From contig NZ_JBOUVX010000001.1 of assembly GCF_050789285.1 (NCBI RefSeq), positions 1,178,001 through 1,242,000 of the forward strand: a stretch of DNA of 64,000 nt, read 5' to 3'. The DNA is from CAVPWP01 sp050789285. Lineage in GTDB: Bacteria; Pseudomonadota; Alphaproteobacteria; Rhodobacterales; Rhodobacteraceae. The notes under the pieces were generated by a model that saw nothing but the letters and a program-made list of their open reading frames with translations, did no database searches and was not told the DNA's origin. Shown piece after piece: positions 33,189-44,814 of this stretch. The position numbers and the translations under genes were made by a program. The first letter of the stretch is position 1. Every line of letters begins with the position of its first letter.

Positions 33189-33674
33189 ATGAAGCTGAGC
33201 ACCAAGGGCCGTTACGCGATGGTGGCGCTGACCGACCTGGCCTCGATGCCGGCGGGGACGGTGGTGTCGCTGGCGGATCTGTCGGGACGGCAGAAGATCT
33301 CGCTTACCTATCTCGAGCAGCTGTTCGTGCGTCTGCGGCGCGCGGGGCTGGTCGACAGCGTGCGCGGGCCCGGCGGCGGCTATCGGCTGGCGCGGCCGGC
33401 GTCGGACATCCGGGTGTCGGACGTGCTGGAAGCGGTGGACGAGACGGTGAGCGCGATGCACACCGGGGCGGGGGCCTCGGGCGCGGTGTCGGGCAGCCGG
33501 GCGCAGTCGCTGACCAACCGGCTGTGGGAGGGGCTGTCGGCCCATGTCTATGTCTACCTGCACCAGACGCGGCTGTCGGACATCGCCGGCAACGAGCTTG
33601 CGCCCTGTCCGGCCGTCCCGTCGATCCTGACGGTGGTGGACGAGGGCAGTGCCGATGGCGGCGGCGATGACTGA
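33189..33674 (+). CDS. iscR: Rrf2-family regulator IscR (single-cysteine type)
   Basis: A 161-residue Rrf2/IscR regulator heading the Fe-S assembly operon. The winged helix is MKLSTKGRYAMVALTDLASM then RQKISLTYLEQLFVRLRRAGLVDSVRGPGGGY. Escherichia coli IscR binds a 2Fe-2S cluster through three cysteines in the loop after AVDE. Here that loop (AMHTGAGASGAVSGSRAQS) contains no cysteine, and the only one in the protein is Cys140 (ELAPCPAV). A single-cysteine IscR has been reported for Rhodobacter sphaeroides, so this is likely the same type. Its stop overlaps the cysteine desulfurase start. Confidence 0.93.
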   Translation: MKLSTKGRYAMVALTDLASMPAGTVVSLADLSGRQKISLTYLEQLFVRLRRAGLVDSVRGPGGGYRLARPASDIRVSDVLEAVDETVSAMHTGAGASGAVSGSRAQSLTNRLWEGLSAHVYVYLHQTRLSDIAGNELAPCPAVPSILTVVDEGSADGGGDD

Positions 33675-34728
33675 GCGGGTCTATCTGGACTGGAACGCAA
33701 CAGCCCCGCTGCGCCCCGAGGCGCGCGCGACCATGATCGCGGCGATGGACGTCGTGGGCAATCCGTCGTCGGTCCATGCCGAGGGGCGCGCGGCCAAGGC
33801 GCTGGTCGAACGCGCGCGGGCCGAAGTGGCGGCCGCGGTGGGCTGCCAGCCCGCCGAGGTCGTGTTCACGGCCGGCGCGACCGAGGCGGCGGGCGTGCTT
33901 GCGGCGCTGCCCGGCGCGGTGGTGGTCGAGCCGACGGCGCATGACGCGCTGTGGAGCCGGGCCCGCGCGGACGGCCTGGCGGGTGCGGTCACCCTGGCGA
34001 TGGGGCTGGCCAACTCCGAGACCGGGATCGTGATCGCGCCGCCGGTGCGCGAGGGCGGGGTGGTCCGGCTCGGGGCGACCGAGGCCGGCTGTCTGCTGCT
34101 CGACGTCACCCAGGCGGTGGGGCGTCTGCCGTTTTCGTTCGCCTGGAGCGGGGCCGACCTTGCCGTTCTGTCGGCGCACAAGCTGGGCGGGCCGAAGGGC
34201 GTGGGCGCGCTGATCGTGCGCCGCGGCCTCGACGTTCCGCCCCTGGCCACCGGCGGCGGGCAGGAGATGGGCCGACGCTCGGGCACCGAGAACGTGATCG
34301 GCATCGCCGGCTTCGGCGCGGCGATCACCGCGGCGATGCGCGATCTGGACGCCGGTGTCTGGGCCGAGGTCGAGAAACTTAGAAATATTCTAGAAGCGGC
34401 TCTGGCTTCTGCCGCGCCGGAGACTATTTTTGTCGGGAAAGACGCGCCGCGCCTGCCCAACACCTCGTGCTTCGCCACGCCGGGCTGGAAGGGCGAGACG
34501 CAGGTGATGCAGATGGACCTGGCGGGCTACGCCATTTCGGCGGGGTCGGCCTGTTCCAGCGGCAAGGTGCGGACCAGCCGCGTGCTGACGGCGATGGGCC
34601 ATGACGCGCGGACGGCGGGATCGGCGATCCGGGTGTCGCTGGGTCCGACGACGACGGAAGACGAGGTGCGGGGCTTCTGCGAGGCCTGGCTGCGCCAATA
34701 CGAGAAGTTCCGCCGCAAGGCGGCCTGA
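33667..34728 (+). CDS. Cysteine desulfurase, NifS/IscS-like (class I)
   Basis: A 353-residue PLP enzyme that takes sulfur from cysteine for Fe-S assembly. The PLP lysine is in SAHKLGGPKGVGALI, the conserved GGGQEMGRRSGTEN follows, and the catalytic cysteine loop is SAGSACSSGKVRTSRVL, the class I (NifS/IscS) form. It starts at ATG 33667, overlapping the end of iscR by 8 bp. It is 20 bp before sufB. The stretch 34378-34440 uses codons rare in this genome (AGA, ATT, CTA) and contains an Irr-box-like palindrome. A second, class II desulfurase (sufS) ends the same operon. Confidence 0.93.
   Translation: MTERVYLDWNATAPLRPEARATMIAAMDVVGNPSSVHAEGRAAKALVERARAEVAAAVGCQPAEVVFTAGATEAAGVLAALPGAVVVEPTAHDALWSRARADGLAGAVTLAMGLANSETGIVIAPPVREGGVVRLGATEAGCLLLDVTQAVGRLPFSFAWSGADLAVLSAHKLGGPKGVGALIVRRGLDVPPLATGGGQEMGRRSGTENVIGIAGFGAAITAAMRDLDAGVWAEVEKLRNILEAALASAAPETIFVGKDAPRLPNTSCFATPGWKGETQVMQMDLAGYAISAGSACSSGKVRTSRVLTAMGHDARTAGSAIRVSLGPTTTEDEVRGFCEAWLRQYEKFRRKAA
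34379..34393. promoter_or_regulatory. Irr-box-like palindrome inside the cysteine desulfurase gene
   Basis: TTAGAAATATTCTAG matches the TTAGAA-N3-TTCTAA iron control element at all specified positions but the last. It lies within coding DNA, about 355 bp upstream of sufB. The codons spanning it (CTT AGA AAT ATT CTA GAA) are unusual among GC-ending neighbours, which suggests the nucleotide sequence itself is kept. Confidence 0.5.
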
Positions 34729-34748
34729 CAGACGGGAGATCGGCAGCG

Positions 34749-36272
<1,524 letters not shown>

Positions 36273-36305
36273 CGCGCGACGCGCGGCCCCTTGGAGCGCT
36301 TGTGA

Positions 36306-36659
36306 TTGGTTCCGAACATATCGTTTTCGGCGGTGGCGCCGATCGTGCTTCTGGCACTGTCGAACGTCTTCATGACGTTCGCCTGGTACGGCCATCTGAA
36401 GTTCAAGTCGGCGCCGCTGATCGCGGTGATCCTGGTCAGCTGGGGGATCGCCTTCTTCGAGTACTGCCTGGCCGTGCCGGCCAACCGGATCGGCCACGGC
36501 ACCTATACCGCGGCGCAACTCAAGACCATCCAGGAGGTCATCACGCTGACCGTCTTCGCCGGGTTCTCGGTCGTGGTGCTGAAGGAATCGCTAAGCTGGA
36601 ACACGCTCGCGGGCTTTGCGCTGATCGCGGCGGGCGCGGCGCTTGTGTTTCGCGGATGA
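36306..36659 (+). CDS. DUF486 (DMT-like) small membrane protein
   Basis: About 117 residues with four hydrophobic helices. The DUF486 pattern NVFMTFAWYGHLKF, then WGIAFFEYCLAVPANRIG and the conserved AQLKTIQEVITLTVFAGFSVVVLKE is clear. These proteins resemble one half of a drug/metabolite transporter, and their role is unknown. The frame starts at a TTG (36306) 8 bp after GGAG; a GTG at 36333 is an alternative. It is inserted between sufB and sufC on the same strand. Confidence 0.82.
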   Translation: MVPNISFSAVAPIVLLALSNVFMTFAWYGHLKFKSAPLIAVILVSWGIAFFEYCLAVPANRIGHGTYTAAQLKTIQEVITLTVFAGFSVVVLKESLSWNTLAGFALIAAGAALVFRG

Positions 36660-36689
36660 CCGGGGGCGCGCTGCCCAATTCCGGTCAGC

Positions 36690-37319
36690 ATGGATCGACA
36701 ATTTCCCCCGCATCGTCATGGTTTGGCCAAACTGATTTGCAGGATCCTGCCCAAGCGACACAAGGGGAGCGGTCCGTTGGGCGGAATTTCGGAACAGCAT
36801 CGGCAGACCTTCGAGGCGCGACTGGCCCGCATCAAGAACGGCGGACCGAACACGATGGGCACGCTTCATGTGGGCCCGCGGGACGAGGTGCGCGCCTCCG
36901 AGGCGAAGGCGGTCGAGAAGGCCCAGGTGAAGATGCGCAAGACGCGAAAGCGGCGCGGCTCGCCCATGGCGACGGTTCTGCTGCTTCCGGTCGCGCTGGC
37001 GCTTGGGGCGCTGTCGGTCTTCGTGGGCCGGGTGGCGGCCTATCGGCTGTTCTCGGACGACGGGATCTATCCGGTCGCGCTGGCCGGGGTGCCGGCCGAG
37101 ATGTTTGCCGACATAGCGATCGCATCGGTTCTGGCGATGCTGCTGGCCTGGACCTTTCAACTGACCTGGGGAATGCGCCGCGTGGCGCTTGTGGCGGGCT
37201 TCGTCGCCATGATGGTGGGCGAGGTCAACCTGATGCAAAGCTATCCCGACCTTTTCGCGACCTTCTTCTCGGACACCTACGTGGCCGGGATGCTGGCCGA
37301 TCCGCCGGCGACGCTTTAG
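36690..37319 (+). CDS. Hypothetical membrane protein within the suf operon
   Basis: A 209-residue protein I do not recognise. The first 90 residues are hydrophilic and very basic (ARLARIKNGGPNT, KAVEKAQVKMRKTRKRRGS). They are followed by three predicted membrane helices (about 93-112, 135-158, 163-183) and a C-terminal tail. The basic segment next to the first helix predicts a cytoplasmic N-terminus. Proteins of similar layout sit between sufB and sufC in other Rhodobacteraceae, as far as I recall, but no role is established. A start further in (36855, MGTLHVGP) is possible. Confidence 0.65.
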   Translation: MDRQFPPHRHGLAKLICRILPKRHKGSGPLGGISEQHRQTFEARLARIKNGGPNTMGTLHVGPRDEVRASEAKAVEKAQVKMRKTRKRRGSPMATVLLLPVALALGALSVFVGRVAAYRLFSDDGIYPVALAGVPAEMFADIAIASVLAMLLAWTFQLTWGMRRVALVAGFVAMMVGEVNLMQSYPDLFATFFSDTYVAGMLADPPATL

Positions 37320-37395
37320 TTCCCGCCCCATCTTCGATCCCTGACGGGTCGCGCCTTCGGGCCGCGGCCCCCCATGCTTTTTGAGGACAAGAAAA

Positions 37396-38150
<755 letters not shown>

Positions 38151-38151
<1 letters not shown>

Positions 38152-39440
38152 TGGCGCTTCCCAAGGCCAAGCTTGATGCGACCGAGGCCTGGCTTGCCGG
38201 CGTGACCCTGCCGGCGGGCGCGGCCTGGGCGACCGAGGCCCGGCGCGCGGCGCTGGCGCGGGTGCGCGACATGGGCCTTCCGGGGCGGCGCGACGAATAC
38301 TGGCGCTTCACCCGTCCCGACACGATGATCGCGCCGGACGCGCCCGCAGCCGCCGTCTTCGACCCGAAGGACGAAACCCCGGCGTTCGATGCGCTGGACA
38401 GGCTGAAGGTGGTGTTCGTCGACGGCGTCTTCGATGCCGAGGCCTCGGACGACCTGTCGGGCGCGGGGATCGAGATCCTGCGCCTGTCGGAGGCGATGAA
38501 GACGGACATCCACTGGGCGCGCGACCTTTACGGCGTGCTCGAGGCGCGCGGGCAGGTCCCGGTGGCGCGGCCGCTGGCCGCGATGAACACCGCCACCGCG
38601 ACCGATGGCGTGGTGATCCGTGCGACGGCCAGGGTCGAACGGCCGGTCTCGCTTGTCTATCTGCACCGCGACACGGGATCGGACGCGGTGCTGCACCATG
38701 TCGTCCGGGTCGAGGCGGGGGCGGACCTGACGCTTCTCGAGAACGGGCCGGCGGCGGCGCGCTTCAACAAGTGCATGGAGGTCGATGTCGCCGACGGCGG
38801 CGCCTTCCACCACGTCCGCACGCAGGGCCGTGACCATGAACGTCGCGCGGCGACGCATATCTTCGCCCGGGTCGGGGCCGGGTCGGTCTTCAAGTCCTTC
38901 ACCACCACCGTGAACGGCGTGCTGACGCGCAACGAGGTCGTGGTCGAACTGACCGGCGACGGCGGCGTTGCCCATATCGCCGGCGCGGCCCTGGGCGACG
39001 GTGAGTTTCACCACGACGACACCGTCTTCGTGACCCATGACGCGGTCGGTTGCGAAAGCCGCCAGGTCTTCAAGAAGGTGCTGCGCGACGGCGCGGTGGG
39101 GGTCTTCCAGGGCAAGATCCTGGTCCGGCAGGGCGCGCAGCAGACCGACGGCTACCAGATCAGCCAGTCGCTGCTTCTGGACGAGGGCAGCCAGTTCCTG
39201 GCCAAGCCCGAGCTCGAGATCTATGCCGACGACGTTAAATGCTCGCATGGCTCGACCAGCGGGGCGATCGACGAGACGGCGCTGTTCTACCTGCGCTCGC
39301 GCGGGGTGCCGCGGTCGGATGCGCAGGATCTGCTGGTCATGGCCTTCCTCGCCGAGGCCATCGACGAGATCGATCGCCCCGAGATCGCCGAGGATATCCG
39401 CAGCCGCCTTGAAGGCTGGCTGTCGCGCCACCGCAGGTAG
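38151..39440 (+). CDS. sufD: Fe-S assembly protein SufD
   Basis: A 429-residue SufD, the paralogue of SufB in the SufBC2D complex. The N-terminal helical part (DEYWRFTRPD) is followed by the beta-helix (TLLENGPAAARFN, HHDDTVFVTHDAVGCESRQVFKKVLRDGAVGVFQGKILVR). The conserved histidine region DVKCSHGSTSGAIDE is present, as is the C-terminal helical region. It starts one base within the sufC stop and is followed 16 bp later by a small membrane protein gene. Confidence 0.96.
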
Positions 39441-39456
39441 GGGGCCGGGGCAGGGC

Positions 39457-39990
39457 ATGAGCGTCACCCGGGATATCGCCCGGACCTATCGCGCCCCGCG
39501 CGAGGTCCTGCGCCGCCGCGTGGCGGGCGCGCCGCGCGAAGATCGCGCGCTGGCCGTCGTGATGGCGGGCTGTGTGCTGATGTTCGTGGCGCAGTGGCCG
39601 CTGCTGTCGCGGCTGGCCTTCGAGGACCCCTCGGTCGCGCTCGACATGCGGCTTGGCGGGGCGCTTCTTGGGTGGGTCTTTATCGCCCCGCTTGCGCTTT
39701 ATCTGCTGGCGGCGGCGGTTCACGGGGTGCTGCGCCTTTTCGGCGGCCGGGCCAACTGGTACGAGGCGCGCATGGCGCTGTTCTGGGCACTGCTCGCGTC
39801 GACCCCGCTGTGGCTTCTGAACGGCCTTGTCGCGGGGTTCATCGGGCCGGGGGCCGGGCAGACCATCGTAGGCGGGCTCGCCCTTCTGGCCTTCCTTGGC
39901 TTCTGGGGCGCGGGACTTTGGGAAATCGAGACCGGGCACGGCGCGGAACAGGCCGCGACGACGGAACCGGGGCGCGGAAGGGCGACATGA
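39457..39990 (+). CDS. YIP1-like membrane protein
   Basis: A 177-residue membrane protein with four hydrophobic helices (about 36-52, 68-92, 107-130, 133-153). The N-terminal cytoplasmic segment has basic RTYRAPREVLRRRVAG. The layout and the motif FGGRANWYEARMALFWALLAS resemble YIP1-domain proteins. The function is unknown. The gene is in the suf operon, 16 bp after sufD and overlapping the next YIP1-like gene by 4 bp. This pairing suggests a hetero-oligomeric membrane assembly. Confidence 0.75.
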   Translation: MSVTRDIARTYRAPREVLRRRVAGAPREDRALAVVMAGCVLMFVAQWPLLSRLAFEDPSVALDMRLGGALLGWVFIAPLALYLLAAAVHGVLRLFGGRANWYEARMALFWALLASTPLWLLNGLVAGFIGPGAGQTIVGGLALLAFLGFWGAGLWEIETGHGAEQAATTEPGRGRAT

Positions 39991-40579
39991 TCCTCAGTCT
40001 GAACACGCTTCTGCCGATGGTCTGGCGGACCATCAAGAACCCGCGCGAGGGCGCCGAAGAGGTGCTGTCCCTTGGCATCCCGCGCGAGGCGCTGTGGCCG
40101 CTGCTGGTTCTTGTGCTGGTCCTGTCGATCATCCTGGGCCAGATCACCACGCTGCTTGTCGCCTCGGCCGCGGGCGTGACCGTGACGGGGCCGCTGGCCA
40201 ACCCGATGGTCACCGGGGTGCTGCAGTTCGCGCTGCTTCTGGTGACGATCTTCGCGATCCATGTCATCGGGCGCAGCTTCGGCGGCACCGGCAACCTTGG
40301 CGAGACGATCCTTCTCGTGGCCTGGCTGCAGTTCGTCATGGTCTGCATCCAGGTCGTGCAGACCGCCTTCATGCTGATCCTTCCGCCGGTGGGCAGCCTT
40401 CTGGGCATCGTCGGGCTGGTGCTGTTTTTGTGGCTGCTGACCAACTTCGTCGCCGTGGTCCACGGCTTCCGGTCGCTGGGGCAGGTCTTCGTGATGATCC
40501 TCGTCTCGATGTTCGTGCTGGCCTTCGTGCTGTCGATCCTTCTGACGCTTGCCGGCGTCTCGGTCCCGGGGCAGATCTG

Positions 40580-40580
<1 letters not shown>
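39987..40580 (+). CDS. YIP1 family membrane protein
   Basis: A 197-residue protein with five predicted helices and the YIP1-type start: a short amphipathic N-terminus, then WRTIKNPREGAEEVLSLGIPREALWPLL. FGGTGNLGETILLVAWLQF is typical for the domain. It overlaps the preceding membrane gene by 4 bp and the sufS start by 1 bp. It is therefore firmly embedded in the suf operon, but no function in Fe-S assembly is known. Confidence 0.82.
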
Positions 40581-41800
<1,220 letters not shown>

Positions 41801-41846
41801 TGCCGCTTGCGGGGTCCGGCCCCCGCCGCTATACCGCCCGCACGGA

Positions 41847-41923
41847 GCACCCGTAGCTCAGCTGGATAGAGTGCTGCCCTCCGAAGGCAGAGGTCACAGG
41901 TTCGAATCCTGTCGGGTGCGCCA
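41847..41923 (+). tRNA. tRNA-Arg(CCG)
   Basis: A 77-nt tRNA with acceptor stem GCACCCG/CGGGTGC, D-arm GCTCAGCTGGATAGAG, anticodon loop CTCCGAA (anticodon CCG, reading CGG), T-loop TTCGAAT and encoded CCA. It lies 46 bp after sufS. An integrase gene begins its coding end 163 bp downstream, making this tRNA the likely integration target. Confidence 0.97.
41901..41923 (+). mobile_element. Candidate attachment site at the 3' end of tRNA-Arg
   Basis: The T-loop and acceptor 3' strand of tRNA-Arg, ending GGGTGCGCCA, is the usual crossover segment for tyrosine recombinases that integrate into tRNA genes. The adjoining integrase supports this. No second copy of the segment was found by eye in the rest of the window, so the other end of the element is either outside the window or lost. 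Confidence 0.45.
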
Positions 41924-42086
41924 TAAAATCAAAGACTTGAAGAACTCGCTGCTCCGGTCCGCCCCAGTTTCGCCCCGGATTGACCGGTCAAGGGGCCTCT
42001 GCAAGCCTGCTGCTGACCCTGTCCGGGTAGTCCTTCGAGTCGCAGACAATGGTGGGTCCGATGGCGATCGAGGCTCTCCGGCGCGC

Positions 42087-43184
42087 TCAGGTCCGCCGGT
42101 CGAGCGCATCGAGCACCTCCCGGAAGCGGTCCGGGCAATGATGCCCGTAGACGCTCGCGAGGGTCTCGGGGCTCGTCGAGAAGTAGCCGGCGGCCTGCCA
42201 GATTGGCACGCCGCTCTGTAGGACCCACGAGATCGCTGTGTGCTTCAGCGTGTGCGGCGTGACGTCGGAGAGGTCGATCGTGACCCCCTTCGCCCGCGCT
42301 TTCGCCTCGGCAAGCCGTAGCGCGCGTTTCCAGCCGGTCTTGATGTCGCCGACCCGACGGCCTCGGTGATCCTCGACCACGAAGCGGCGGCCGTTCCGAG
42401 CCTGGATCCGCAGATAGGCGAGGTAGCGGCGGGGCAACGGTGCTCCGCCCTGGCGTTTCTTCGTCTCGGCCTTGCCCACGGGCTTGCGGTGGAGCCAGCC
42501 GCGATCGGTGTCGACATGGCCGCCACGGGTCGAGGGCGTGTCGATGTGCATGGCGAGGATCGTTGCCTTCCGTGACCCGGTGTATAGCCCGTGCAGGATG
42601 AAGTCGGCGAGGTGGCGTCCGTCTGCCTTTAGCGCCCGCGCTCCGCGCAGGAGCCAGGCGGCCTCTTCGCGAGTGAGCCAGCGGTCCCGCGCGGGCGGTT
42701 TCGGGGGCAGGGTGACCCGTGGTGTAGCCGTGAGATAACCTTCGGCGTGGCAATGGTTCAGCGCCGCCTGCAGGACGTTCAGTTCGCGCCGGATGGTGCC
42801 GTTGCTCGCCGGTTTGCCGAACCGCGTGATGCGTGAGCCGGCATAGCGACGGCAGGCGGCCCCCGTGATGGCCGCGACCGGCTGGTCGCCCCAGAAGGTC
42901 AGAAGCGCATCGATGGCGTATCCGATCCGTTCCGGCGCTGCGACATGGAGGGCATGTTCCTCGCCATAGAGGCTGAGGCATCGGGCGATGGACAACTCGT
43001 CCGGGGTGACGTTACCGGCAGGCCGGTACTTTCTCAGGAGATACTCCGCGAGGCGGCTTTCAGCCGCTGCGCGATCGCCAGTGCCGGTGGAGATGTAGGT
43101 GGTTCCGTCGCGGATTTCCCAGAAACCGGGACGGCCGAGGCGTTCCTTCCAGTAGAGGCGTGCGCCTTTGCGTTGACGCGGCAT
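42087..43184 (-). CDS. Tyrosine recombinase / phage-type integrase
   Basis: A 365-residue site-specific recombinase. The N-terminal SAM-like DNA-binding part is at about 60-150. The catalytic domain has first Arg in LYTGSRKATILAM, then HTLKHTAISW and the nucleophile Tyr in LASVYGHHCPDRF. The box II arginine is replaced by lysine (HxxK), which is seen in some integrases of this type. The start at 43184 (MPRQRKGARLYWKERL) has GAGGAG about 11 bp upstream and lies inside the HTH gene. Its end faces tRNA-Arg, as expected for an element integrated there. Confidence 0.93.
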   Translation of the reverse strand: MPRQRKGARLYWKERLGRPGFWEIRDGTTYISTGTGDRAAAESRLAEYLLRKYRPAGNVTPDELSIARCLSLYGEEHALHVAAPERIGYAIDALLTFWGDQPVAAITGAACRRYAGSRITRFGKPASNGTIRRELNVLQAALNHCHAEGYLTATPRVTLPPKPPARDRWLTREEAAWLLRGARALKADGRHLADFILHGLYTGSRKATILAMHIDTPSTRGGHVDTDRGWLHRKPVGKAETKKRQGGAPLPRRYLAYLRIQARNGRRFVVEDHRGRRVGDIKTGWKRALRLAEAKARAKGVTIDLSDVTPHTLKHTAISWVLQSGVPIWQAAGYFSTSPETLASVYGHHCPDRFREVLDALDRRT

Positions 43185-43342
43185 AGCTCGATCAGCTCCT
43201 CGAGGTCGGTGGCAAGAAGGCGGCAAGCCCGGCCGATCACGATGGTCTTGCCATGGTGATCGGCGACGCGGCGCAGGCTGTCGACGGGCACGCCCAATTG
43301 GCGCGCGGCGTCGGGAAAGGTCAGGAGATGGGGCAGGGACAT
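43034..43342 (-). CDS. Small HTH protein, excisionase/AlpA-like
   Basis: A 102-residue protein. Residues 1-55 have the pattern of MerR/AlpA-type excisionase HTH domains (LLTFPDAARQLGVPVDSLRRVADHHGKTIVIGRACRLLATDLEELI). The last 45 residues are Ala/Ser/Pro-rich and look like a translation of integrase coding DNA in another frame. ATG 43342 has a strong GGGGAGG site. It overlaps the integrase start by 151 bp. It probably controls integrase directionality or expression. Confidence 0.7.
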   Translation of the reverse strand: MSLPHLLTFPDAARQLGVPVDSLRRVADHHGKTIVIGRACRLLATDLEELIELCRVNAKAHASTGRNASAVPVSGKSATEPPTSPPALAIAQRLKAASRSIS

Positions 43343-44353
43343 CAGTGTAGCCTCCCCGTCCGGTGACGTGGCCTAACGTCCTCATAGACATCGCGCTCTT
43401 CTCCGCCCGGCGTGAGGAAGGCTCGAAGTCCACAGCACAAGGGCGCCTGAGGGCGGCTTGCCCTTAGGGCGCCAGGCGGTCCGCCAGGGGCGCCGGGAGG
43501 CTTGTCAATGGCATGGTAGCCCGGCTGATTGCGTAGGGCAGCGTGTCGCCGCGGCGAGGACGGCGACGAGCTTCGCATGCGGTGGGCGGGTCGGGCATAA
43601 AGAGCCATGACAGCAACCTCAACAACAGTGGGCGGTCCTCTTCAGGCGCGCCTTGGGACGCGACGGACTCGGACCGTGAAAGCCGATGGCCGAAGCCACG
43701 ACGACGAACTTCACCGGCGCAACGCCGCCGGACAGGCGTGAGGGATTTGCACCCGCGATGCCGCAGGAACCCGCGGTTGATCGGGGGTCAGGCTGGGCCT
43801 GACATGGGCACAACTTATGACAGCCCGGCGCCCGTGCAAAGTCATGGTGTAAAAAGTCACGAAGATTACAAGATTTGGCGTCCAGGGGCCGTCGCGCGAC
43901 CTGTTTCGCAGGCCGTCAAACCATCGCTGAACCAGTCCGGAAAACCCCGATCTCTCAAGGGCTCCAGCCTTTAGACCCCCTTTAGTCAGAACCCGAACCC
44001 CTAGCCTTTAGTATTTATGAGAATCCGTAAGCGCCGGATCGGAGAAAGCCTGACAGGGCGTAAGGCATTTTGGTCCGTCACGGAGCCAGGAAGACCACCA
44101 TCCCATGCGTCCCGAGCTCTCGCAAAGGTTGCAAGCTCTTGGTAATGAGTTTCAAAGATCATCCTAAATTCACAACTCGCGCTCAGGGAAATCTTGGTCG
44201 GAACCGGTCGTCCGATGCATCCTATGGTGGCAAGATTGCATTCCTTTGCGTTTCAATATTGTTCGTGCCGGAAATCCCCGGCGGAGCGGGAGCTGGTCTT
44301 CAGTCGGGTTTCGTCTGGCGAAGGGGTAGTTAGGCTACCGGGACGCCTGGAAC
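43343..44353. other. Gene-poor stretch behind the integrase
   Basis: About 1 kb in which no frame has convincing codon usage or family features. The part after 43,850 is clearly richer in A/T than the core genome. Three direct CCTTTAG copies occur at 43968, 43979 and 44005. The stretch may hold decayed element DNA, binding sites or promoter sequences. Confidence 0.5.
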
Positions 44354-44779
44354 ATGGTGCCTGTCGAGATGAGGGTCATGATCGAGGATACCTTCGGCGA
44401 GGGTAGGTTCTATGTCCGTAAGGATATGATCAACAACGCCGTGGGGTATCGGGAATTCTCGGTCCAGGATCTCTGGACCGGCGAGACCCGTCTCAACGAG
44501 ACGGCGCAGAAGGCTTTCGTCGACACGGTGACGGCGGTCATGGGCAAGAACGCCCTGCGCAACCTGGCGACGGCCGAGAAGTTCTGGCAGGCGGGTGTCT
44601 CGGTGGCGAAGCAGACGATCGTGATCCGATCGGTGATCGTTCCCGTGGCGAACCTCGGGTCGAACTTCCTGCAGCTGATGCAGATCGGTGTCGGGCCTCG
44701 GGCGATTGCCAAGGGCTTCACGACGAAGCTCGTCGAGATCGATCAGCACCTTCGGAACCTTTCACAGTCCGCGCGGTGA
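44354..44779 (+). pseudogene. Phage-like protein fragment
   Basis: A 141-codon frame with good coding character (IEDTFGEGRFYVRKDMINNAV, SVAKQTIVIRSVIVPVANLG, NFLQLMQIGVGPRAIAKGF). It resembles an internal segment of a long phage virion or polyvalent protein rather than a complete gene. There is no ribosome-binding site before ATG 44354. With the integrase 1 kb away it is best read as a remnant of a degraded prophage. The family is not identified; an intact small gene of unknown role cannot be excluded. Confidence 0.4.
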
Positions 44780-44814
44780 TGGGTTTCTAGCGATCGTGCG
44801 GTGCAGGTGATGGG

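Noticed and set aside
43543..43974. 143-codon frame behind the integrase as a possible gene
   Set aside because: Composition is Ser/Arg/Pro-rich, without a ribosome-binding site or recognisable domain.
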